DNA of 40,530 nucleotides from Betaproteobacteria bacterium (lineage in GTDB: Bacteria > Pseudomonadota > Gammaproteobacteria > Burkholderiales > Burkholderiaceae_C). Below are positions 25,648 through 33,362 of this stretch, in pieces. The notes below the pieces were generated by a model. That model ran no database searches, was not told the origin of the DNA, and saw only the letters and a program-made list of their open reading frames with translations. The stretch is taken from assembly GCA_010030205.1 (NCBI GenBank), contig RGQD01000006.1:1-40530 (forward strand), in the 5' to 3' direction. A program made the position numbers and the translations under genes. Position 1 is the stretch's first letter. Every line of letters starts with the position of its first letter.

Positions 25648-25704
25648 CTCGTTCTCCAGGTATTTTCATGGACATCGCGGTAGGCCTTGCGTCGATCTGC
25701 AGCG

Positions 25705-25756
25705 GTCGATCGAGGATGGTCAGTGCGACGCTTGGTGATCTTGCTTCTCGATCGAC
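25705..25756. promoter_or_regulatory. Inverted repeat in the TetR / carboxyltransferase divergent region
   Basis: GTCGATCGAG (25705-25714) is repeated inverted as CTCGATCGAC (25747-25756), ten perfect bases with a 32-base gap. It lies between the carboxyltransferase start (25647) and the TetR start (25827). It might bind the regulator or fold into a hairpin in the leader. This is inferred from position only. Confidence 0.4.
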
Positions 25757-25826
25757 AATAGCGCGCAGCAAGTGGCGCGGGTCGCGTTGTTCCCGACAGG
25801 CCATGTCGATGCGCCGGAGCATTCAA

Positions 25827-26456
25827 ATGTCAAAGTTATTGCCACTCAAGGACGCGGTTTCCAACCTCAAGCGCCAGCGCATCCTGGACGTCGCGAGCGA
25901 GTTGTTCTTCGAACTGGGCTACAAGGGCACGAGCATCGATGCGATCGCCGAACGGATGCAGCTGACCAAGCCATTTGTCTATTACCACTTCGACAGCAAG
26001 GCCGACATCCTGGCCGCAGTCTGTGGTCGGACCACAGCGTTTGCCGCTGGTTTTGCCGAGCAGCAGGCCGACAAGACCGGGCCGGTTCAGGACCGTCTCG
26101 TCGATCTGGTTCGGCAACTCTGCTTGCGGATCATCGAAGGGCGTGTCTACCTCGCTGTGTACTTTCGCGAAGAGAGGCATTTGCCGCCGGCCGCTTTCAA
26201 GGAACTCGCGGCCGACCGCCGACGTTTCGACCGCGCCTTGTCCAGGCTGCTGCAGGAAGGCGCTGATGCCGGCGTCTTTCATGTCGGCACGGTCTCGGTG
26301 GCCGCACAGGCCATCACCGGCATGGCCACCTGGATCTTCAACTGGTACCGCGCCAAGGGCACGCTGACACCGGATCAATTGGCCCAGCAAATGGCTGAGA
26401 TGACGCTGGCGATGGTCCAGCCGCCACCGCCTGATGATCGCCGGGCCAGCGCCTGA
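25827..26456 (+). CDS. TetR-family transcriptional regulator
   Basis: The 209-residue protein starts MSKLLPLKDAVSNLKRQRILDVASELFFELGYKGTSIDAIAERMQLTKPFVYYHFDSK (cited in part), a textbook TetR helix-turn-helix at about residues 15-60. The C-terminal ligand domain is less conserved. It is divergent from the carboxyltransferase/ligase operon and convergent with the ABC binding protein at 26457, with no base between the two stops. It probably represses one or both, with an acyl-CoA-type ligand. The frame is open up to 25668; the ATG at 25827 is chosen because conserved sequence starts there and CGGAG precedes it. Confidence 0.88.
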   Translation: MSKLLPLKDAVSNLKRQRILDVASELFFELGYKGTSIDAIAERMQLTKPFVYYHFDSKADILAAVCGRTTAFAAGFAEQQADKTGPVQDRLVDLVRQLCLRIIEGRVYLAVYFREERHLPPAAFKELAADRRRFDRALSRLLQEGADAGVFHVGTVSVAAQAITGMATWIFNWYRAKGTLTPDQLAQQMAEMTLAMVQPPPPDDRRASA

Positions 26457-27671
26457 TCATTTCTTGAGATAAGGGCACTGGCTGTCCTTGAGCGGCGTGA
26501 ACGCCTCGTCGCCAGGGATCTTGGCCACGAGCTTGTAGTAGTCCCAGGGGTACTTGGACTCTGCCGGGCTCTTGACCTCGTAGAGATTCAGATCGTGGAT
26601 GAACCTGCCGTCTTCGCGTATGCGACCTTCAGAGCCAAAGAACTTCATCGGACTGGCCTTCATCGCCACCATCACGGCCTTGGATTCGTCGGTCTTGGCG
26701 GTCTTGATCGCTTCGAGGTAGTGGCTGACGGTCGCATAAGTGGTGGCGTGCTCCCGCGTTGGCATCTTGCCAAAGCGCTTGAAGAAGCGCTGCGACCACT
26801 CGCGTGACTCGGCATTCATGTCCCAGTAAAAGCCTTCGGTCAGCATCAGCCCGTGGGCGTTTTGCAGGCCTAAGGCATGGATGTCGGAGATGAAGAGGAT
26901 CAGCCCGACCAGGCGTTGCTTGCCGTTCTTGGTCAGGCCGAACTCAACCGCCTGCTTGATCGCATTGGTGGTGTCGTTGCCGGCGTTGGCCAGGCCAATG
27001 GCCTTGGCGCCAGAGGCTTGGGCTTGCAACAGATACGAAGAGAAGTCCAGCGCGTTTTGTGGATGCCTGCGCGACCCCAACACCTTGCCGCCGTTCTCGA
27101 CGATGACCCGGCTGCTCTCGGCCTCCATCGCGGTGCCGAAGACATAGTCGGCGGTCAGAAAGTACCAGGTGTTGGCCCCGCTCTTGACAACGGCGCGCGT
27201 GGTGCCGGCCGACAACGCGGTCGTGTCGTCCGAAGTCTGGATGCTGAACGGCGAGCAGTCCTTGCCCGACAGAGACGCTGTGGCGGCGCCTGAAATCAGG
27301 AAGATCTTCTCCTTGTCGCGGGCGATGTTCTGCACCGCGATCGCGACCGAGGAGGTCGGCACGTCGACGATCGCATCGACCTCGTCGTTGTCGAACCACT
27401 TGCGGGCGACCTGGGAGCCGACATCGGCCTTGTTCTGGTGGTCGGCCGACAGAATCTCGATAGGCTGGCCGAGGACCTTGCCGCCGAAGTCTTCGACAGC
27501 CATCTTCGCTGCGAGCACCGACCCCGGACCGGCCAGGTCGATATACGGACCGGACATATCGTTCATCACGCCGATGCGCACCTTGCCGTGGGACAGTTGG
27601 GCCTGGGCACCTGCCGATGCGCCCAGCACAACGCCGATCAGAACGCTTGCGATTGTGTGTAGATTGCTCAC
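26457..27671 (-). CDS. Branched-chain-type ABC transporter substrate-binding protein
   Basis: The protein of about 404 residues has a signal peptide (LHTIASVLIGVVLGASAGAQAQ) and the Peripla_BP_6/LivK fold: KVRIGVMNDMSGPYIDLAGPG, EILSADHQNKADVG, DVPTSSVAIAVQNIA, LTADYVFGTAMEAESSRVI and LDFSSYLLQAQASGA. It binds a small organic ligand in the periplasm; LivHMGF-type partners are not in the window. The GTG at 27671 is preferred since GGAG lies 6 bases before it; an in-frame ATG at 27683 lies only about 14 bases from the predicted transcription start. A strong promoter with an operator-like dyad lies upstream. Confidence 0.9.
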   Translation of the reverse strand: MSNLHTIASVLIGVVLGASAGAQAQLSHGKVRIGVMNDMSGPYIDLAGPGSVLAAKMAVEDFGGKVLGQPIEILSADHQNKADVGSQVARKWFDNDEVDAIVDVPTSSVAIAVQNIARDKEKIFLISGAATASLSGKDCSPFSIQTSDDTTALSAGTTRAVVKSGANTWYFLTADYVFGTAMEAESSRVIVENGGKVLGSRRHPQNALDFSSYLLQAQASGAKAIGLANAGNDTTNAIKQAVEFGLTKNGKQRLVGLILFISDIHALGLQNAHGLMLTEGFYWDMNAESREWSQRFFKRFGKMPTREHATTYATVSHYLEAIKTAKTDESKAVMVAMKASPMKFFGSEGRIREDGRFIHDLNLYEVKSPAESKYPWDYYKLVAKIPGDEAFTPLKDSQCPYLKK

Positions 27672-27703
27672 TGCCGTCTCCATTTTTACTGTTTGATAAG
27701 GAA

Positions 27704-27732
27704 ATAATACTGATTGGTATATTTGGTGTCAA
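27704..27732 (-). promoter_or_regulatory. Strong sigma-70 promoter for the ABC binding protein
   Basis: On the minus strand, TTGACA (27732-27727) and TATTAT (27709-27704) are separated by exactly 17 bases. The first is the perfect -35 consensus and the second matches the -10 at five of six positions. Transcription would start near 27697, just before the gene. This AT-rich patch stands out in a GC-rich window. Confidence 0.75.
27707..27720. promoter_or_regulatory. TetR-type operator candidate overlapping the promoter
   Basis: ATAC-TGATTG-GTAT is a dyad with 4-base arms around a 6-base centre, a layout common for TetR operators. It overlaps the -10 box and spacer of the strong promoter, so a bound protein would block transcription. 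The nearby TetR gene (25827) is the obvious candidate to bind it. Confidence 0.5.
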
Positions 27733-28062
27733 TGGTGGTTTTCGCGGGCGTCAGACGCCCAGGTCTTCGGCCCTGAAATTCGGCCCTGCCTGCCTTGTTG
27801 TGACCCGGGGCCTTGACTTGGGGCCTCGGCCGGCCCGTTGAGGGCCCCAGACGAGTCACCTTGGCGCCATCCCTGGCTTGCGAACGGGCGCTACGATGAT
27901 CCGGGAGAGTCCGCGTTGCCGCTTTGTCGGGCTGCTGGCCCTGAATGTTCCCGGCTGCGCATCGATTTGCCGGCCGCGCATCCAAGGTCCTCGGGCTCGT
28001 CAAGCCGATCAGCGCGGGCTTTCGATCCGCATCCGAAAATTGACCGAAGTGGAGACCCCAAC
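27733..28062. other. Non-coding region between two divergent ABC binding-protein genes
   Basis: About 330 bases separate the promoter described above from the ATG at 28063. The stretch is GC-rich, with several GGCC-containing short repeats (for example around 27800-27850). Open frames across it match nothing I recognise. The promoter for the plus-strand gene should lie here, but no clear -35/-10 pair was found. Confidence 0.5.
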
Positions 28063-29274
28063 ATGAAGCAACTCTTGAAAATCGCCGTCGGCTTGCTCGT
28101 TGCCGCGGCGACGATGCATGCGGCCTACGCGCAAAAGAAATACGGCCCAGGCGTCACCGACACCGAGATCAAGATCGGCCAGACCATGCCATACAGCGGT
28201 CCGGCGTCGGCTTATGGGTCGCAGGGCCGGGCCACGCTGGCTTACTTCAAGATGCTCAACGCCAAAGGCGGCATCAATGGACGCAAGATCAACCTGCTCT
28301 CGCTTGACGACGCTTACAGCCCGCCCAAGACGATCGAGCAGACGCGCCGTATGGTCGAGCAAGACGAAGTGCTGGCGATCATGAACGCGCTGGGCACGCC
28401 CACCAACAGCGCCACCCACAAGTACCTGAACCAGAAGAAGGTGCCGCATCTGCTGATCTCGTCGGGCGCCTCGAAGTGGAACGACCCCAAGAACTACCCT
28501 TGGTCCACGCCTTTCTTCCCGCCCTACATCGAGGAAGGCATGATTTACGCCAAGCACGTGCTCCAGCACTTCCCGAACGCCAAGATCGCGATCATCTCGC
28601 AGAACGACGATTCGGGGCGCGACTACGTCAAGGGCTTCAAGATGGGTCTGGGCGCGAAAGTCAGCCAGATCACCAAGGAAGTGACTTACGAGGTCACCGA
28701 CCCGACCATCGACTCGCAGATCATCGACCTGAAGAACACCGGCGCTGACACCTTGTTCACGATGGCCACGCCCAAGTTCGGCGCGATGGCGATCCGCAAG
28801 GTCGCCGACCTGGGCTGGAAGCCGAACTTCTACATCGTCTCGGTCTCGAGTTCGCAGGCCTCGGTGCTCGAACCGGCGGGTCCGCAGAACGCGGTCGGTC
28901 TGATCACCGCGATGGCACTCAAGCTCGTCGGCGATCCGAGCTGGGACAACGACCCGGGCATGAAGGAGTTTCTGGCTTTCATGAAGCAGTGGCACCCCGA
29001 AGGCAACCTGGCGGATTCTTCGGTCGTGCTGGGCTATGTGTCGGCCCAGATGATCGAGCTGATCTTGAAGAACTGCGGCGATGACCTGACGCGCGAGAAC
29101 GTGCTGAAGCAAGCCACCAGCATCAGGAACCAGCCTTTCAGCCTGCTGCTGCCCGGCGTGACGGTCACCGTGACGCCTGACGACTACTCGACCTTCTCGA
29201 CCTTCCGCACCGCGCGCTTCGATGGCAAGCGCTGGGTGATCTTCGGCGAGCCTATCCACGCCGGTTCGAAATAG
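28063..29274 (+). CDS. Branched-chain-type ABC transporter substrate-binding protein
   Basis: The 403-residue protein has a signal peptide (MKQLLKIAVGLLVAAATMHA, cleavage near AYAQ) and LivK-type landmarks: TDTEIKIGQTMPYSGPASAYG, GGINGRKINLLSLDDAYSPPK, MNALGTPTNSA, IISQNDDSGRDYVKGFK, and RKVADLGWKP. It would bind an amino acid, aromatic acid or amide in the periplasm. It belongs to a different subgroup from the one at 26457. GTGGAGAC precedes the ATG. The frame opens earlier at 27838, but the signal peptide fixes the start. Membrane and ATPase partners are absent. Confidence 0.92.
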   Translation: MKQLLKIAVGLLVAAATMHAAYAQKKYGPGVTDTEIKIGQTMPYSGPASAYGSQGRATLAYFKMLNAKGGINGRKINLLSLDDAYSPPKTIEQTRRMVEQDEVLAIMNALGTPTNSATHKYLNQKKVPHLLISSGASKWNDPKNYPWSTPFFPPYIEEGMIYAKHVLQHFPNAKIAIISQNDDSGRDYVKGFKMGLGAKVSQITKEVTYEVTDPTIDSQIIDLKNTGADTLFTMATPKFGAMAIRKVADLGWKPNFYIVSVSSSQASVLEPAGPQNAVGLITAMALKLVGDPSWDNDPGMKEFLAFMKQWHPEGNLADSSVVLGYVSAQMIELILKNCGDDLTRENVLKQATSIRNQPFSLLLPGVTVTVTPDDYSTFSTFRTARFDGKRWVIFGEPIHAGSK

Positions 29275-29347
29275 CCGGCGCGCTGCCACCCAAGGCCGTT
29301 TTGGCATCGGGCGGCAGAGTTTGCTTGGGCGCGCGAGGTCTTGGGAT

Positions 29348-29364
29348 GGTCCCGGACCTAAAAT
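29348..29364 (+). promoter_or_regulatory. Possible promoter/operator before yebC
   Basis: GGTCC-C-GGACC (29348-29358) is an inverted repeat followed directly by TAAAAT (29359-29364), a good -10 box about 100 bases before the YebC start. No matching -35 was found. Confidence 0.3.
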
Positions 29365-29466
29365 CGCCCGCACAAGCGCCATGTGCCTGAGAAGCCCGCG
29401 CGGACCTTCACCCGCTGGGATCAGACCTCCAGGTCTCGATCCGGGCCACTCCAGGGACATGCAGAC

Positions 29467-30180
29467 ATGGGCGCGCAGTGGAAAGCCAAGCACAAGGACC
29501 TCGCCGCGAATGCCAAGGGCAGGCTGTTCGGCAAGCTGGCCAAGGACATCATGATCGCGGCGCGGCACGGCGCCGACCCGGCGGCGAACTCGCGCTTGCG
29601 GCTGGTGGTCGAGCAGGCGCGCAAGGTGTCGATGCCCAAGGAAACGCTGGACCGCGCTATCAAGAAGGGCGCTGGGCTCAGCGGTGAAGCGGTGCACTTC
29701 GAGCACGCGCTGTACGAAGGCTTTGCGCCGCACCATGTGCCGGTGATGGTCGAGTGCCTGACCGACAACGTCAACCGGGCGGCCTCCGAGATGCGGGTGC
29801 TGTTCCGCAAAGGCCAGCTCGGCAGCTCGGGTGCGGTGGCCTGGGATTTCGAACACCTGGGCATGGTTGAAGCCGAGCCCGCCGTCAAAGGCGCAGACCC
29901 CGAACTCGCGGCCATCGAAGCCGGCGCGCAGGATTTCGAGCCAGCCGATGCGGACGGCGCGACGCTGTTCCTGACCGACCCGGCCGATCTCGACCTGGTC
30001 AGCCGCGCGCTGCCGGCCCATGGCTTCACGGTGCTGTCGGCCAGGCTGGGCTACAAGCCCAAGAATCCTGTCAGCGCCGACAGCCTGAGTGCTGAACAGC
30101 TGGAAGAAGTCGAGTCCTTTCTGGCCGCGCTCGACGCCAATGAAGATGTGCAGCATGTCTTCGCGGGGCTGCAGGGCTGA
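29467..30180 (+). CDS. YebC/PmpR (TACO1) family protein
   Basis: The 237-residue protein has the family pattern: [45 protein letters not shown] (cited in part) at the N-terminus, [13 protein letters not shown], a [28 protein letters not shown] block, and a C-terminal domain ending [15 protein letters not shown]. YebC proteins bind DNA as regulators and, as recent work shows, can help ribosomes through difficult sequences. The start at 29467 is chosen by homology. Many genomes carry two copies; the ruvC-linked copy would begin MAGHSKW, so this may be the second paralogue. Confidence 0.9.
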   Translation: MGAQWKAKHKDLAANAKGRLFGKLAKDIMIAARHGADPAANSRLRLVVEQARKVSMPKETLDRAIKKGAGLSGEAVHFEHALYEGFAPHHVPVMVECLTDNVNRAASEMRVLFRKGQLGSSGAVAWDFEHLGMVEAEPAVKGADPELAAIEAGAQDFEPADADGATLFLTDPADLDLVSRALPAHGFTVLSARLGYKPKNPVSADSLSAEQLEEVESFLAALDANEDVQHVFAGLQG

Positions 30181-30270
30181 GCGCCGGCTTGGCTTCGTGG
30201 CCTGGCATGCGCGGCGCATGAGCGCCGCTTGGGCGCGTTGCGCCGGCATCACCGTCCAGCTTGGAGCCCG

Positions 30271-31137
30271 ATGAACCCAGACCTTCTCCCCCGGCGCCAA
30301 GCCATTGCAGGCGCCAGACGCCACGATTTGTCGTGCCGTTTGCGCCCGGCGGCAGCTCGGAGATCGTCGCGCGAGCGACCGCCGCCGAACTGGCCAAGCT
30401 GCTGGGTCAGAGTGTGTTCGTCGACAACAAGCCCGGTGGTGCCGGCAACGTCGCGATGGGCGAGGTCGCGCGTGCTGACGACCAGCACACGCTGATCCTG
30501 GGCCACATCGGCACCTTGGCAGTCAACCCCAACATCTTCGACAAGCTGCCCTATGACCTGGCCAAGGATTTCAGGCCGATCTCGCTGCTGTCCAAGGTGC
30601 CCAGCCTGTACGTGGTGCGGCCCGACCTGCCGGCCAGGAACCTGTCGGAGTTCCTCGCGCTGGCCCGGGCCAGGCCGGGCCAGCTGAACTACGGCTCGGC
30701 CGGCAACGGCAGCGCCGGGCATTTGGCGCTGGCAGCTCACCGACCTGATGGGCGGGCGGCTCGATGCGGCGGCCGTCGGCGCGCCGGCGGTGATGCAGTT
30801 CATCAAGGCCGGCAAGCTGCGCTGCATCGCCACCGGCAGCGCCCAGCGCTTGGCGCAGTTGCCCGATGTGCTGACCGTGGCCGAGCAGGGGTTCCCCGGT
30901 TTCGAGATGACGCAGTGGTATGGCATGCTGGCGCCGTCCTCGCTGCCGCAAGCCCATGCCGACAAGCTGGCCGCGGCGGCGGCCAAGGCCGTGCGCGAGC
31001 CCGCTGCGGCCAAGCTGCTCGAAAGCGAAGCCGCACTGGTGATCGGCAGCTCGAGCGCCGAGTTCGCCCGATTCATCGAAGCCGAGCAGCAGCGCTGGAA
31101 GCCGGTGATTGCGCGCGCGAAGATCAGGCCGGATTGA
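30271..31137 (+). pseudogene. Bug/TctC-family receptor broken at two places
   Basis: The ATG at 30271 (GGAG upstream) gives MNPDLLPRRQAIAGA, the start of a signal peptide. Near 30320 the family sequence continues in a different frame with RFVVPFAPGGSSEIVARATA, DNKPGGAGNVAMG, FDKLPYDLAKDF and GNGSAGHLAL. Near 30738 it changes frame again to QLTDLMGGRLDAAAVGAPAVM and runs to a stop at 31137 (GMLAPSSLPQAHADKLAA near the end). The first join loses most of the signal peptide, and the second loses about 21 residues around the expected H(I/V)PYKG motif. The losses are 3n+1 and 3n+2 bases. No functional receptor can be made from this sequence as given. Confidence 0.87.
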
Positions 31138-31173
31138 CGCGGCCGCTCGGCGCAGCGGCCGAATCTGACAGGC

Positions 31174-31740
31174 TCAGCGGCTCGTCGCCGGCGGCGCCTT
31201 GTCGCCCGACACCTTGACGCTGGGCAGGTCGCCCTCGTCGATGTCGACGTCGAAGGTCTCGAGAAAGCGTGAGACCAGCATGTAGAAGCCGACGACTACC
31301 GTCAGCTCTTGCAGCGCCTTGTCGCCGAGCGCATCGCGCGCCGGCAGAAACGTTGCGTCGCCGGCCCGGACGTTCTGGACCAAGTCATCGGTGAATCGCA
31401 TCACGAGCCGCTGGCGCTCGTCGAACGCCGCCGCGTCCGGGCCTTCGTGGATCGCCTGGATCAGCGCATCAGACATGCCCAGGCGCCGGGAGATCGCCTC
31501 ATGCTGGAACACCTCGTAGCTCGCCTTGGACAGCACGCCAACCCTGACGATGGCGATCTCGCGCAGCACCGGGTCCAGGCTGGTGAGGTTGAGCAAGTAG
31601 CCGCCGAAGCGGCTGAATGCGGCCAGCATTTCACCCGAATGCCCCAGCATCCGGAAGATGTTGAGGTCGGGCAGCTTGGCATAGGCCTTGGCGGCGCGGT
31701 CGGTGGCGAGGGCAGGGTCGAAGTAGGGGATGCGGGCCAT
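31174..31740 (-). CDS. Carboxymuconolactone decarboxylase-family protein
   Basis: The 188-residue protein has the helical AhpD/CMD fold: LNIFRMLGHSGEMLAAFSRFGGYLL, LDPVLREIAIVRVGVLSKASYEVFQHEAISRRLG (cited in part) and LQELTVVVGFYMLVSRFLETFDVD. The CxxC pair of true AhpD peroxidase partners is absent; the corresponding stretch reads SKASYEVFQHE. A hydrolytic or decarboxylating role on a small metabolite is possible but not shown. It stands alone, convergent with the receptor remnant. Confidence 0.85.
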   Translation of the reverse strand: MARIPYFDPALATDRAAKAYAKLPDLNIFRMLGHSGEMLAAFSRFGGYLLNLTSLDPVLREIAIVRVGVLSKASYEVFQHEAISRRLGMSDALIQAIHEGPDAAAFDERQRLVMRFTDDLVQNVRAGDATFLPARDALGDKALQELTVVVGFYMLVSRFLETFDVDIDEGDLPSVKVSGDKAPPATSR

Positions 31741-31888
31741 GGTGGGTCTCGTTGAGGGGTTCAGCGAAGGCTACCAGCTTGGCCGGGCCTTAGGCAATCG
31801 GGGTTGACGCGCTGGTGTAGGCTGTGCGGCGCCGGGTCAGCCATGCGCCCGCCACAGCTTTCAACCCACCGCCACCAGGACCGCCACG

Positions 31889-32395
31889 ATGGACCAAGCC
31901 GAATTCACCCAACTGCTAGAGCGCTTCACCCGCGCCGCCGAAGCCGGCGACGGCGCCGCGTTTGCGGACTGCTTCACCGAAGACGCTGTCTACCACGACT
32001 ACATCTACGGCCCGCACCGCGGACGCCAGGACATCGCCCACATGATGCAAAACGTGTTCCACCGCGACGCCGGGCCCGATTACCGCTGGGAGATGTTCGA
32101 CCCGGTCTGTGTTGGCGGCACCGGTTATGCCTGGTCGCTGTCGAGCTTCACGTCGACGGTGGCGGGCTACGCTGGCCGGCCCGTGCTGATCGACGGCATG
32201 AGCCGCTTCGTGTTTCGAGGCAGCCTGATCGAGAGCTACCACGAGTCGGTCAACGGCTGTGTCGCGATGTCTCAGCTCGGCGTCGAGCCCGAGCGCATCG
32301 CCAAGGTCGCCAAGCGCTGGGCCGGCTGGCTGAACGAGCGGCCCGAAGCGGTCGAGTTCATGGCGCGCGCCAAGGGCACAAGGCGCGCGGGTTGA
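31889..32395 (+). CDS. SnoaL/NTF2-like protein
   Basis: The 168-residue protein begins MDQAEFTQLLERFTRAAEAGDGAAFADCFTEDAVYHDYIYGPHRGR (cited in part), the usual helix and strand start of the SnoaL-like NTF2 fold, whose cone-shaped pocket hosts small-molecule binding, isomerase or cyclase sites. The HDYIYG and RFVFRGSLIESYHE segments fit the fold. Function cannot be named. A hairpin with a short T-run follows its stop. Confidence 0.75.
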   Translation: MDQAEFTQLLERFTRAAEAGDGAAFADCFTEDAVYHDYIYGPHRGRQDIAHMMQNVFHRDAGPDYRWEMFDPVCVGGTGYAWSLSSFTSTVAGYAGRPVLIDGMSRFVFRGSLIESYHESVNGCVAMSQLGVEPERIAKVAKRWAGWLNERPEAVEFMARAKGTRRAG

Positions 32396-32412
32396 ACCCG
32401 TCGGTCCAGACT

Positions 32413-32429
32413 CAGCCTTGCGGCTGTTT
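32413..32429 (+). terminator. Candidate terminator after the SnoaL-like gene
   Basis: CAGCC (32413-32417) pairs with GGCTG (32422-32426) over the loop TTGC, followed by TTT. It lies about 20 bases after the stop at 32395. The stem is short, so strength is doubtful. Confidence 0.4.
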
Positions 32430-32503
32430 GTGCTGATTTGATAACTTCCAAAAAGAGCGCCTGATTGCCGGAAGTCCACAGTGACGGAAGGCGACCCTGG
32501 CGC

Positions 32504-32884
32504 TCAAGCCTCGCCTGCCAGCTCCTCGAGCTGCAGCGCCAGCAATCTGGCCAATTTCTTCAGCAGTGCGACGGATGGCTCCCCTTTGCCTGACTCAAGC
32601 TTCGAAATATGGGCGGGCGTGACGTCGACCGCAGCGGCGAGTTGGGCCGCGGTCATGCCACGATGCTCACGCCAAACCCTCAGTGCGCTGTCGCCTGCGA
32701 ACAACCGATCGACGACTTCAATCGGAACAGTTTCGACTTCGCCCTTTGCATAGCGCTTGGCGAAACGAAGCAGCGCAGCCACGTCGTCGGCGTCGTCTGC
32801 CAGTTCGCGCAGGGCTTGATATTCGGCATAGGGCAGCACGGCGAAAGCGGGCTTGCCATTGGTTTCGAGAATCTGAACAGTCAT
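32504..32884 (-). CDS. XRE-family antitoxin
   Basis: The 126-residue protein has an N-terminal part MTVQILETNGKPAFAVLPYAEYQALREL that recalls Phd-like antitoxins, and a C-terminal helix-turn-helix WREHRGMTAAQLAAAVDVTPAHISKLESGKGEPSVALLKKLARLL (cited in part). It is the second gene of a toxin-first pair: its start overlaps the toxin stop by 4 bases. Toxin-first order is known for HigBA-type pairs. Confidence 0.87.
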   Translation of the reverse strand: MTVQILETNGKPAFAVLPYAEYQALRELADDADDVAALLRFAKRYAKGEVETVPIEVVDRLFAGDSALRVWREHRGMTAAQLAAAVDVTPAHISKLESGKGEPSVALLKKLARLLALQLEELAGEA

Positions 32885-33135
32885 CGGTAGACCTCTGCGC
32901 GTTGTGCGATCCGGATCACCTGGATCACGATGCGACCATGGTCCAGCAGGTAGACCACCCGCCAGTCGCCGACGCGCAATCTGAAGCCCGGATGCTCGGT
33001 CAGTTTCTTGACGTTGGGCGCGTTGTGCGGGTCTCGCGCCAAGTCGGTCAACCTGGCCCGAATGCGCAGCGCCTGGTCTCTGGGCATTCGCAGCATGGCC
33101 TTGGCCGCGTCCCGGCTGAGCTCAATACGCCACAT
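32881..33135 (-). CDS. RelE-like toxin of a toxin-first pair
   Basis: The 84-residue protein MWRIELSRDAAKAMLRMPRDQALRIRARLTDLA continues with VKKLTEHPGFRLRVGDWRVVYLLDHGRIVIQVIRIAQRAEVYR (cited in part), a typical RelE fold with the RVGDWRVVY strand and a C-terminal RxEVYR tail. It probably cleaves mRNA at the ribosome. An AT-rich patch (about 33137-33170) upstream of the start should carry the promoter, with a possible TTGCCA / TAATCT pair. Confidence 0.88.
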   Translation of the reverse strand: MWRIELSRDAAKAMLRMPRDQALRIRARLTDLARDPHNAPNVKKLTEHPGFRLRVGDWRVVYLLDHGRIVIQVIRIAQRAEVYR

Positions 33136-33362
33136 GCTTCGATGTTAACTTATAGATTATTAAATTTCAACCATTTGGCAACATTGGCGCGCAGAAGCTG
33201 GCAAGGTCGGGCCAAACTGGGCCGGCTCGTCACGCGCCAGCCAGGCAGCGCGCAGCGATATTTGTCGCCGCCGGGACATCGAGACCCAGCGGCCGGATGA
33301 CACGATCCTCAGCTCGCACAATGGCGCCGCTGGCGCTGCCGCCCACGATGAGCCCGAATGCC

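Noticed and set aside
28009-30324. A 771-residue minus-strand ORF across the ABC binding protein and yebC
   Set aside because: It is antisense to two well-recognised proteins and shows no domain or motif.
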